Origin: Paraburkholderia franconis
GTDB lineage: Bacteria; Pseudomonadota; Gammaproteobacteria; Burkholderiales; Burkholderiaceae
Length of the DNA: 33,115 nt
Direction of reading: 5' to 3'
NCBI RefSeq assembly: GCF_009362735.1
Contig: NZ_WHNP01000069.1
Location: 1-33,115, forward strand
Made by a program: the position numbers and the translations under genes. Under the pieces are notes generated by a model that searched no databases, was not told where the DNA came from, and saw only the letters and a program-made list of their open reading frames with translations. Shown piece after piece: positions 15,648-22,671 of the stretch; positions within the stretch are counted from its first letter, which is position 1; each line of letters starts with the position of its first letter.

Positions 15648-15706
15648 CAGTAATAGCGTAAATGACATATTTAGATCATTGCGTGATACCTTTTTCGCCA
15701 TTACTG
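15648..15706. promoter_or_regulatory. Inverted repeat between divergent dioxygenase and LysR genes
   Basis: CAGTAATAGCG (15648-15658) is mirrored by CGCCATTACTG (15696-15706), 10 of 11 positions matching. Inside lies a weaker AATGA-N10-TCATT dyad (15661-15680). The stretch is much more AT-rich than its surroundings and lies where the two promoters must be. This is the expected place for the regulator encoded at 15727 to bind. Functional assignment is inferred. Confidence 0.55.
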
Positions 15707-15726
15707 CTCAACCCTTAAGGTGAAAC

Positions 15727-16671
15727 GTGAAGCGAACGAATGCCACGTTGCAGCGCAGTCATATCGAAGCGCTCGTTGCGATCGCCGATGTCGGCTCGGT
15801 GCATCGCGCGGCGCGTGGTCTGGGTGTCGCGCAACCCGTGTTGTCGAGGCTGCTCGCCGATGCGGAACATCGTCTCGGCGCACGCCTGTTCGAACGATCG
15901 AGCCAGGGCAGCCAGCCGACGCCGCTCGGCGAGACCGTGCTCGCGCACGCGCGCTCAGTAATGCGCGCGATGGAGCGGATGACGGCAAGCGCGGCGTCGG
16001 CGCGACTGCCGATCCGCCTCGGCTGCATCCCGCGCGCGATGCACACGCTGATTCCGCCGCTGCTGGCGCGCATGTATCCGGAAGCACGCAAGCGGGACGC
16101 ACGGGACGGCGACGCCGCGTTTCGCTGCAACGTCGTCGAGGGTAGTTCGGGGGCGTTGTTCGCTCTGCTCGAAGCGGGCGAACTCGACTTCGCGATCCTG
16201 CGCCACGCAAGCACGGCGCGCAGCGATGAAACCAGGATCGAGCGTCTTTACGCGGAGCGCACCGTGATCGTCTGTTCGAGCGATCATCCGTTGGTCCGCA
16301 AGCAGCCGGTGCGCATTGCCGATCTCGCGGCGCACGACTGGATCCTGCCTCACGCGGATACGACTTCACGTATCGCGTTCGATCAGTTCTGGACGCGTCA
16401 TCGTTTGCCGTTCATCGAGCCGGTGCTGGAGACGCGTTCGTTCGAATCGAATATCGGCGTGGTCGCGCACACGCGGCTGCTGTCGATCGCGCCTGAACCA
16501 GTCGCGCGACGCTACATGCGGTTCGGAATGCTCAGTATCCTGGAAGTCGAGCGACCGTTGCCGTCGAGCCCCATCATGCTCGGCATGCGCATGAACGCCC
16601 ACGAAGATCCGGCGCTCAAGCGCTTTCGCAAGCTGCTTCAGGAAACGGCGAATGCGCTGCCGATCGAGTAA
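15727..16671 (+). CDS. LysR-family transcription regulator
   Basis: This 314-residue LysR-type regulator has its N-terminal winged helix at about residues 8-67 (SVHRAARGLGVAQPVLSRLLADAEHRLGARLFERSS). The ligand-binding domain follows, with two periplasmic-binding-like lobes (for example ERTVIVCSSDHPLVRKQPVRIADLAAHDWILP). It starts with GTG, preceded by AAGG about six bases upstream. It diverges from the dioxygenase/enolase-superfamily genes and probably activates them in response to their substrate or a product. The chimeric pseudogene converges on it downstream, so an alternative is that it once served that lost operon. Confidence 0.92.
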   Translation: MKRTNATLQRSHIEALVAIADVGSVHRAARGLGVAQPVLSRLLADAEHRLGARLFERSSQGSQPTPLGETVLAHARSVMRAMERMTASAASARLPIRLGCIPRAMHTLIPPLLARMYPEARKRDARDGDAAFRCNVVEGSSGALFALLEAGELDFAILRHASTARSDETRIERLYAERTVIVCSSDHPLVRKQPVRIADLAAHDWILPHADTTSRIAFDQFWTRHRLPFIEPVLETRSFESNIGVVAHTRLLSIAPEPVARRYMRFGMLSILEVERPLPSSPIMLGMRMNAHEDPALKRFRKLLQETANALPIE

Positions 16672-16765
16672 ATGCCAACGGAGTGAAGCGCCGGTCAGCG
16701 GAGCATGTGCTCACGCGTGCGGCGATCGTGCGCCGACCCACGCGTTCGACACCCGTTGGACGGGT

Positions 16766-17569
16766 TCACGCCGCCGGTTCCGCAGCCGGCCTCGATGAAG
16801 TATGCGCGGCGAGTTCCGTGCCGAGTCGTGTATGGACGTCGCCCGCCTGGAACGCGTCGCTCTTCAGGACGTCGAGCGCGAATGGAATGTTCGTCTTCAC
16901 GCCTTCGATGTCGAATGCGTCGAGTGCATCGGTGATTCGTGCGATGGCCGCGTCGCGCGTCGGCGCACGGGCGATCACCTTTGCGAGCATCGGGTCATAG
17001 AACGGCGTCACGCGATTGCCTTCGGCGTAGCCCGTCTCGACGCGCACACCGTTCGCGACGGGCGGACGGAACACCGTCAGCGGCCCAGGCGACGGAACGA
17101 AGCGCCGTGGGTCTTCCGCATACACGCGCACTTCTATCGCGTGCCCGGATGCCGCGAAGTCCGCCGCGAAACTCGAGCGCTTCGGATCCGCGGCTCGCTT
17201 GAGCGAGTAGACAACGTCAGTTGCGGTCAACTCCCCCCAGCCGCCCTGGAAGTTGACGCCGTGACGCAGATGGAACGTCCAGACCTTGCTGTCGTTCGAG
17301 GCTTGCCAGCTTTCGGCGAGGTCGGGTTCGAGCGATTTCGGATCGGCGCTGCCAGGGGCGAAACGGACGAGGCCGTTGAAGATCTCGGCAACGACGGTAA
17401 CGTCATTGGTCGAGGTGGCGCGATCCGGCTCGAGCGTCGCGATGTCCTCGGCGCCAGAACTTACGCGAATCACAGGGCGTGGATAGGCCTGTGCATGCGC
17501 CGCGAGGGGATAGGTTGCGCTCGCAACAACGACCGTTGTGAAGAGCGGGAAGAAGGGTCGACTGTTCAT
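16766..17569 (-). pseudogene. In-frame chimera: ABC substrate-binding protein start plus biotin carboxylase end
   Basis: The single frame of 267 residues joins two unrelated gene pieces. The first 140 or so residues are a signal peptide (MNSRPFFPLFTTVVVASATYPLAAHA) and the start of a peptide/opine-type binding protein (family 5): IFNGLVRF, LEPDLAESWQASNDSKVWTFHLRHGVNF and TATDVVYSLKRAADP. At about base 17150 it becomes the C-terminal domain of a biotin carboxylase: GHAIEVRVYAEDP, FVPSPGPL, VETGYAEGNRVTPFYDPMLAKVIA and GVKTNIPFALDVL. The binding protein lacks most of its ligand-binding fold and the carboxylase lacks its ATP-grasp core, so neither activity is expected. A deletion between two genes of one strand explains it. 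An ATG 27 bases upstream is possible, but the one chosen gives the signal peptide. Confidence 0.85.
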
Positions 17570-17596
17570 GTAGTTCGTTTTTAGGTCGAGAGGCAT

Positions 17597-17911
17597 CGGT
17601 CAACAGCATCGGTTATCAGCGACCTTACGGTAGGACCGCCAAAAATTTGGATGTCAAAGTCCGGTATTGGCATCGGCTATTCCTGAGGGTTATATATCGG
17701 GTAATCCCCAAGGGGAAACAGCCGCGCGACCTGAACCCACCCGAACGAGTTATATCGGCTAGCGCCGACAGTGAGTTTTTCTCCGCATCTCCGGAAAACA
17801 TTTCGTTTGATGGTGGCCCTGCACGCGCCATATATTTTCGCTGGAGCCAGCAGATGGCGCGCACACGATCCACCGCGACGGACGGCCGTCGCCCCACAAG
17901 AAGGCAGAAAA
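17597..17911. other. Intergenic region upstream of the SDR gene
   Basis: No gene is supported here. The stretch is AT-richer than the coding DNA and holds related short direct repeats: ATCGGCTATTCC (17672-17683), ATCGGGTAATCC (17696-17707) and ATCGGCTA (17754-17761). It also has TCCCC-AA-GGGGA (17705-17716) and GTGAGTTTTTC (17771-17781), an 11-mer that recurs before the RuBisCO-like gene. It probably contains the promoter and operator of the SDR gene. A frame starting at 17771 extends the SDR but is not conserved in character. Confidence 0.5.
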
Positions 17912-18670
17912 ATGACGAATGAGATACCCGTGGCGATCGTCACCGGCGCCGCGAGCGGCATCGGCGAGGCGAGCGCAGTACTGCTTGCCGACCGCGGCCA
18001 TCGCGTCGCGATAGCCGACCTGCGCGAAGAACCCGCAACGGCCGCGGCCGAAAAGATTCGCGCTCGCGGCGGCGACGCCATCGCCGTCAAGGTCGATGTC
18101 GCTGACGAAGCGAGCGTAAAAGCGATGATGGAGACGGTGATCGACCACTGGAGCCGTCTCGATGTGCTCGTGAACAGCGCGGGCCTCGAAAGCGCCAAGC
18201 CCTTCCTCGACATCACGCTAGAAGAATTTCATCGCGTGATCGAGGTGAACACGACGGGCACCTGGCTATGCTGCCAGCACGCCATCGCTCGCATGCTCGA
18301 ACAGAAGCGCGGCGCAATCGTCAATCTCAGTTCGATTGCCGGGCAGAAAGGCGGCGGCATGCTTGGTACCGCGGCCTACGCCACGTCGAAGGGCGCGGTC
18401 ATTGCGATGACAAAGTCGCTGGCCAAAGAGTTTGCGAAATCGGGCATCCGCGTGAATGCAGTCGCGCCCGCCTTTACGCTCACCGACTTCGTGCGCCGGC
18501 AACTCGACACCAAGCCGCCCGGTTTCATCGACACGATCTATGCCGCAACGCCGATGGGCCGGGGTGCGCAGCCAGAAGAAATCGCCGCAGTGATCGCGTT
18601 TCTTGCTTCGCCGGAAGCATCATTCGTGACGGGACACGTCTACAACGCCGACGGCGGCACCGCCATCTGA
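17912..18670 (+). CDS. SDR-family dehydrogenase
   Basis: This is a classical 252-residue short-chain dehydrogenase with TGAASGIG (residues 11-18), Asp36 favouring NAD, the NSAG motif, and the catalytic residues Ser141, Tyr156 and Lys160 (YATSK). The end (FVTGHVYNADGGTAI) is standard. I start it at ATG 17912, with AAGG about nine bases upstream. The longer open frame from 17771 adds 47 residues without SDR character. It stands upstream of the RuBisCO-like/DUF1537 genes and shares an 11-base promoter element with them, so it may oxidise the sugar acid that feeds that pathway. Its 3' end overlaps the converging LysR gene by 51 bases. Confidence 0.88.
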   Translation: MTNEIPVAIVTGAASGIGEASAVLLADRGHRVAIADLREEPATAAAEKIRARGGDAIAVKVDVADEASVKAMMETVIDHWSRLDVLVNSAGLESAKPFLDITLEEFHRVIEVNTTGTWLCCQHAIARMLEQKRGAIVNLSSIAGQKGGGMLGTAAYATSKGAVIAMTKSLAKEFAKSGIRVNAVAPAFTLTDFVRRQLDTKPPGFIDTIYAATPMGRGAQPEEIAAVIAFLASPEASFVTGHVYNADGGTAI

Positions 18671-19576
18671 GCTTGCAGCGCGCGTCACCTGGAGCGCTGT
18701 GCCTTCGGCTTGCGCAAACTCGTCCTTCAGCCATTCGACGAGCGCGATGGTCTGCGGCCGCGCTTCGAGATGCGGCGCAACCCACAGCACGAGCTTGCGC
18801 GGTCCGGGCACGAAGCCGAACGGTGCCACGAGCGCGCCGGAGTCCAGTTCGTCGCGCACCATCATGCGCGGCACGGCCGCCATGCCGAGCCCGCATTTCG
18901 CCGCCTGGATCAGCAGATAGAAGTGTTCGAACGATTCCGCGATGGGTGGACGGCGCGCCGCCGTATGCCCCGCCGCCACATACCAGTCGTCCCATGCGAC
19001 AGGACGCGTATTCGTCGACAGCAGCCGCGTGCGTTCCAGATCGCCGACGCGGGTAATGCGCGTCGCGCGCATATACTCGGGCGCGCAGACGGGCCCGACC
19101 CATTCGTCGACGAGCGGATGCGGCTCGATCTCTCGCGGCGCCCTGATCGTGTTCAGCCGGATCGCCACGCTAATGTTGTCGCGCATGAAGTCCACCTCGT
19201 CATAGCCCATGTTGAAGCTGACTTCGAGCGCGGGATGCTTGCGATGCAGCTTTGCGAGCCTCGGCAACAGCCAGTACATCATGATCGACGCGGAGCACGA
19301 CAACGTCAGCGGACCGGGCCTGACCTGCTCGACGCTCGTCTGGATCAGATTGAACGCGCGCGACAAGCCGTCTGCGAGCCGCGCGCCTTCGGGTGTCGGC
19401 TCGGTTGAATGTGCGTTGCGCAACAGTAGCAGCACGCCGAGATTGTCTTCAAGTGAGCGAATGTGACGGCTGATCGCGCCGTGCGTGACGGAAAGCTCTT
19501 GTGCAGCGTCTCCGAAGCTGCGCAGACGCGCGGTAGCTTCGAACGCGCGCAATGCATTGAGTGAAGGACGGGGCAC
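18620..19576 (-). CDS. LysR-family regulator, GcvA-like
   Basis: This 318-residue LysR-type regulator opens VPRPSLNALRAFEATARLRSFGDAAQELSVTHGAISRHIRSLEDNLGVLL, which is the typical N-terminus of the GcvA-like subgroup. The effector domain contains LSCSASIMMYWLLPRLAKLHRKHPALEV, VGPVCAPEYM and GLGMAAVPRMMV. I chose the GTG at 19576 because GAGGAA lies about seven bases upstream. The open frame extends to a TTG at 19594. The gene diverges from the RuBisCO-like gene and runs into the SDR gene tail to tail, so it probably regulates one or both. Its last 16 codons overlap the end of the SDR gene on the other strand. Confidence 0.9.
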   Translation of the reverse strand: MPRPSLNALRAFEATARLRSFGDAAQELSVTHGAISRHIRSLEDNLGVLLLLRNAHSTEPTPEGARLADGLSRAFNLIQTSVEQVRPGPLTLSCSASIMMYWLLPRLAKLHRKHPALEVSFNMGYDEVDFMRDNISVAIRLNTIRAPREIEPHPLVDEWVGPVCAPEYMRATRITRVGDLERTRLLSTNTRPVAWDDWYVAAGHTAARRPPIAESFEHFYLLIQAAKCGLGMAAVPRMMVRDELDSGALVAPFGFVPGPRKLVLWVAPHLEARPQTIALVEWLKDEFAQAEGTALQVTRAASSDGGAAVGVVDVSRHE

Positions 19577-19661
19577 GCGCAGATTTCCTCGCAAGACAGC
19601 GCTCGCGCAGCGGCACGCAAGCGTCAGCGTTAAACGGCAGGCTACCGGATAGAGGACCGCA

Positions 19662-19695
19662 GCGATGCGACGCTATTGTGAGTTTTTCGCATCGC
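19662..19695. promoter_or_regulatory. Perfect 9-bp inverted repeat upstream of the RuBisCO-like gene
   Basis: GCGATGCGA (19662-19670) and TCGCATCGC (19687-19695) are exact reverse complements separated by 16 bases that include TTGTGAG. The dyad lies in the 279-base divergent region between the LysR gene (19576) and the RuBisCO-like gene (19856), about 160 bases before the latter. It is a good candidate operator for the adjacent regulator. Confidence 0.55.
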
Positions 19696-19855
19696 CCGCT
19701 GAAATCATATCGTTTGGAGCTTCAGACGGTCAATCTTATAGTCCGTGAATCGGGGCATACGGCCTTCATGCATGCCTGCGCCGCGTATCGGAGACGCGCG
19801 ACGCTGTTATTCGCTCTTTCCCCTCTTCGCGCACAGCAAAACAACGAGCCACAAC

Positions 19856-21133
19856 ATGCCCAATTCTTCTCATTCACGCGCGGAATTCACGGCGCGCTAT
19901 CTCGTCGAAAGTTCGGTACCCATTGCGAAGGCTGCCGAGGTCATCGCGGGCGAACAGTCAAGCGGCACTTTCCTCGCGTTACCAGGCGAAACGGATGCGC
20001 TCAAGGAACGCGCGCGGGCTCGCGTGATCAAGGTCGAGTCGCTGCCGCCCGCGCTCGACGCGTCGCTGCACAGCGCATTCGTCGAGCGCAAGGAGCCGGC
20101 AGAGATCTTCTACCGCGGCGAGATCGAGATCGCCTTTCCCGTCGACAATGTCGGCGCGAACCTGCAGCAACTTCTCGCCACTGTCGCGGGCAATCTGTTC
20201 GAGCTCGGCGAAATAACGGGCCTGCGCCTGCTCGACATCCAGTTGCTGGAACATCACGCGAAGCGTTTTGCCGGGCCGCGCTTCGGCATCGAAGGAACAC
20301 GGCATGCCGCGGGTGTCTATGGGCGCCCGCTGATCGGCACGATCATCAAGCCGAGCATCGGACTGCTGCCTGATCAGACCGCACAGATCGTCGATGACCT
20401 ATGTGCCGCCAACATTGACTTCATCAAGGATGACGAGTTGCTCGCCGATCCCGCGTATGCGAGCTTCGACGCGCGGCTTGCCGCCGTGATGCCCGTGCTT
20501 CACCGGCACGCGGACCGGATGGGCCGCATGCCGATGTACGCCATCAATATTTCCGGAACCATCGACGAAATGCTGCGCCGTCACGATCAGGTGCTCGAAG
20601 CAGGCGGCAACTGTGTGATGGTGAACGTGAACTGGGTGGGGTTCTCGGGCGTCGAGCACCTTCGCCGGCACACGCAATTGCCCATCCACGGGCATCGCAA
20701 CGGCTGGGGCGCGCTGACGCGCTGCCCGCAGCTCGGCTTCTCGTTTGACGCGTACCAGAAGCTGTGGCGTCTTGCCGGAATCGATCATTTGCACGTGAAC
20801 GGTATTCGAAGCAAGTTCTGGGAGCCGGACGCGTCAGTACTCGATTCGGCGCGCGCCTGCCTCACGCCTTTCGCCGGTGTCCAACCGCTGATGCCCGTGT
20901 TCTCCTCGGGGCAATGGGCATCGCAGGCGCCCGATATGTTCGCCGCGTTGCAAACCGTCGACCTGATGCATCTGGCGGGCGGCGGTATCATCGGCCATCC
21001 GCAAGGCATCGCGGCAGGCGTCTCGAGCATGCGCGAAGCGTGGGAGGCGGCCGTCGAAGGCATCGATCTCGATACCTACGCGCGCACGCGCCCCGCGCTG
21101 CGCGCTGCCCTTTCCCACTTCAACGCAATCTGA
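19856..21133 (+). CDS. RuBisCO-like protein, probably acting on 3-oxo-isoapionate 4-phosphate
   Basis: This 425-residue protein has the RuBisCO large-subunit fold: an N-terminal domain (about 1-150) and a C-terminal barrel. Kept active-site features are Lys165 (GTIIKPSIGL), the carbamate Lys191 with Asp193 and Glu194 (IDFIKDDE), His280-Arg281 (HGHRNGWG), His313 (DHLHVNG), Lys320 (RSKF) and Gly-rich phosphate loops (VFSSGQW, HLAGGGIIGHPQG). The position of RuBisCO Lys177 is Ser167, so it is not a CO2-fixing RuBisCO. The next gene, 8 bases on, encodes a DUF1537 kinase. In known apionate pathways such a kinase makes 3-oxo-isoapionate 4-phosphate, and a RuBisCO-like protein then decarboxylates or cleaves it (OiaX/OiaT types). 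Which reaction applies here is undecided. ATG 19856 fits the family, though a clear Shine-Dalgarno is lacking. Confidence 0.88.
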   Translation: MPNSSHSRAEFTARYLVESSVPIAKAAEVIAGEQSSGTFLALPGETDALKERARARVIKVESLPPALDASLHSAFVERKEPAEIFYRGEIEIAFPVDNVGANLQQLLATVAGNLFELGEITGLRLLDIQLLEHHAKRFAGPRFGIEGTRHAAGVYGRPLIGTIIKPSIGLLPDQTAQIVDDLCAANIDFIKDDELLADPAYASFDARLAAVMPVLHRHADRMGRMPMYAINISGTIDEMLRRHDQVLEAGGNCVMVNVNWVGFSGVEHLRRHTQLPIHGHRNGWGALTRCPQLGFSFDAYQKLWRLAGIDHLHVNGIRSKFWEPDASVLDSARACLTPFAGVQPLMPVFSSGQWASQAPDMFAALQTVDLMHLAGGGIIGHPQGIAAGVSSMREAWEAAVEGIDLDTYARTRPALRAALSHFNAI

Positions 21134-21141
21134 TCGAGACG

Positions 21142-22560
21142 ATGAGCGATGCTCCGCTGAACACGCAACCTTCCGTACGGCTTGCGTTCTACGGCGACGA
21201 CTTCACGGGTTCCACCGATGCGCTGGAAGTGCTCGCATTTGCGGGCCTGCGCTGCGCGTTGTTCCTGAAGCCGCCGACGCGTGCGCAACTGGCGAGTCTC
21301 GACGGCCATAACGGCTTCGACGCCATCGGCGTGGCCGGCGACAGCCGCGCGATGACGCCCGCCGAAATGGACACGGCGCTGCCGGCGATCTTCACGGCGC
21401 TGCGCGAACTGCACGCGCCGATTCTTCACTATAAGGTCTGCTCGACGTTCGATAGTTCTGCGACAATCGGCAGCATCGGACGCGTGATGGAAATCGCGCG
21501 AACGCACGTCACGCAACATACGATTCCGATTGTCGCGGGCACGCCCGCCTTGCAGCGCTTCTGCGTGTTCGGCAATCTGTTCGCACGCTCGGGCACCGAC
21601 GGCCGCATCTACCGGATCGACCGGCACCCGATCATGAGTGCACATCCCGTCACGCCGATGGATGAAGGCGATCTGTTGCGTCATCTTGCGCGCCAGACCG
21701 ATCTGCCGATGGCGAGCTTCTTTCTGCCGGACCTCGAGGGCGATCGCAGCGCGATCGACGCGGCCTGGCAACGCGCATTGGCCGTCAAGCCCGCCGCCCT
21801 GCTGTTCGACACGGCCACGCGCGCGCATCTGACTGAAGTCGGGCGTCTGCTCGAACGCGATGCGCAACGTGGCGCGCCCATGTTCGCGGTCGGCTCTTCC
21901 GGGCTCGAATACGCGCTGACGCAGTGGTGGACGGCGAGCGGACAGTTGCCCGCCGTCCGCCCTTCATATGACCGCATCGAACCCGTCGCGCAGATTCTCG
22001 TGCTGTCGGGCAGCGCGTCGCCGCTGTCTGGTGCGCAAATCGACGCGGCAATTGCGGCCGGTTTCGCCGACATTGCAATCGATGCGCGCGCATTGCTCGA
22101 CGAGCTCGACTGGAAGCAGACCTTTGTGCAGATCGTCGCCCGCACTGTCGCGGCGCTTCGAGAAGGACATAGCGTCGTCATGCACACCGCGCGCGGGCCG
22201 CAAGATCCGCGTATCGCTGCGATGCTCGATGCGCTCGTATCGGGCGGCATGAGCGATGCCGAAGCACGGCATCGGGGCGGGCGTCTGCTGGGTCAGCGGC
22301 TGGGGGCCATTGCGCAGTCCGTGCTCGAAGCGGCGCCATTGCGGCGACTGGTTCTTTCCGGCGGCGATACGTCGAGCCAGGTCACACAGGTGCTCGGCCC
22401 CGATGCACTCGAAATCGACGCGCGACTGACGCCGGGTGCGCCGCTCTGCCGCGTGATTTCGAACAAGCCCCATCTCAAGCAGTTGCAGGTCGCGCTCAAG
22501 GGCGGACAGATGGGCGACGCGAATCTGTTCGTGACCGCGCGCGACGGCAACATGCACTAG
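21142..22560 (+). CDS. oiaK: DUF1537 four-carbon acid sugar kinase, probable 3-oxo-isoapionate kinase
   Basis: This 472-residue protein belongs to the DUF1537 acid-sugar kinase family. The N-terminal substrate domain opens with LAFYGDDFTGSTDALEVLAFAGLRCALF, the hallmark DDxTG motif. The C-terminal nucleotide-binding domain has VLSGSASPLSGAQI, RLVLSGGDTSSQVTQVLG and GAPLCRV. Most family members phosphorylate 3-oxo-tetronates, D-threonate or D-erythronate. Those paired with a RuBisCO-like gene phosphorylate 3-oxo-isoapionate, which is why I use oiaK. It starts at ATG 21142, 8 bases after the RuBisCO-like stop. A longer frame from 20764 is only the overlap of an open frame within the previous gene. 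The pair ends at a strong terminator (22589-22620). Confidence 0.85.
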   Translation: MSDAPLNTQPSVRLAFYGDDFTGSTDALEVLAFAGLRCALFLKPPTRAQLASLDGHNGFDAIGVAGDSRAMTPAEMDTALPAIFTALRELHAPILHYKVCSTFDSSATIGSIGRVMEIARTHVTQHTIPIVAGTPALQRFCVFGNLFARSGTDGRIYRIDRHPIMSAHPVTPMDEGDLLRHLARQTDLPMASFFLPDLEGDRSAIDAAWQRALAVKPAALLFDTATRAHLTEVGRLLERDAQRGAPMFAVGSSGLEYALTQWWTASGQLPAVRPSYDRIEPVAQILVLSGSASPLSGAQIDAAIAAGFADIAIDARALLDELDWKQTFVQIVARTVAALREGHSVVMHTARGPQDPRIAAMLDALVSGGMSDAEARHRGGRLLGQRLGAIAQSVLEAAPLRRLVLSGGDTSSQVTQVLGPDALEIDARLTPGAPLCRVISNKPHLKQLQVALKGGQMGDANLFVTARDGNMH

Positions 22561-22588
22561 TCGTCAGCAGACGAGCAGCGAGCAAAAG

Positions 22589-22620
22589 AAAGGGCGGTGA
22601 CTTTTCGTCACCGCCCTTTT
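22589..22620. terminator. Strong bidirectional terminator
   Basis: A perfect 13-bp stem (AAAGGGCGGTGAC at 22589-22601 with 22607-22619) has a 5-base loop, an A-run before and a T-run after. It lies between the converging DUF1537 kinase and TRAP permease genes and can end transcripts in both directions. Confidence 0.92.
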
Positions 22621-22671
22621 CGTTTTGCATGGCTCGTCAGCGCTTGCCGGTTGCGCGGCAAGCACACCGCA

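Noticed and set aside
17705..17716. TCCCC-AA-GGGGA as a terminator
   Set aside because: The stem is only 5 bp with a 2-base loop, too tight to fold. At most it is a protein-binding site.
19856..21133. Carbon-fixing RuBisCO
   Set aside because: There is no small subunit, the protein is shorter, the Lys177 equivalent is Ser, and a DUF1537 kinase rather than phosphoribulokinase is next to it.
20764..21141. Long N-terminal extension of the DUF1537 kinase
   Set aside because: It lies wholly in the RuBisCO-like gene in a different frame, is Arg-rich and has no kinase character.
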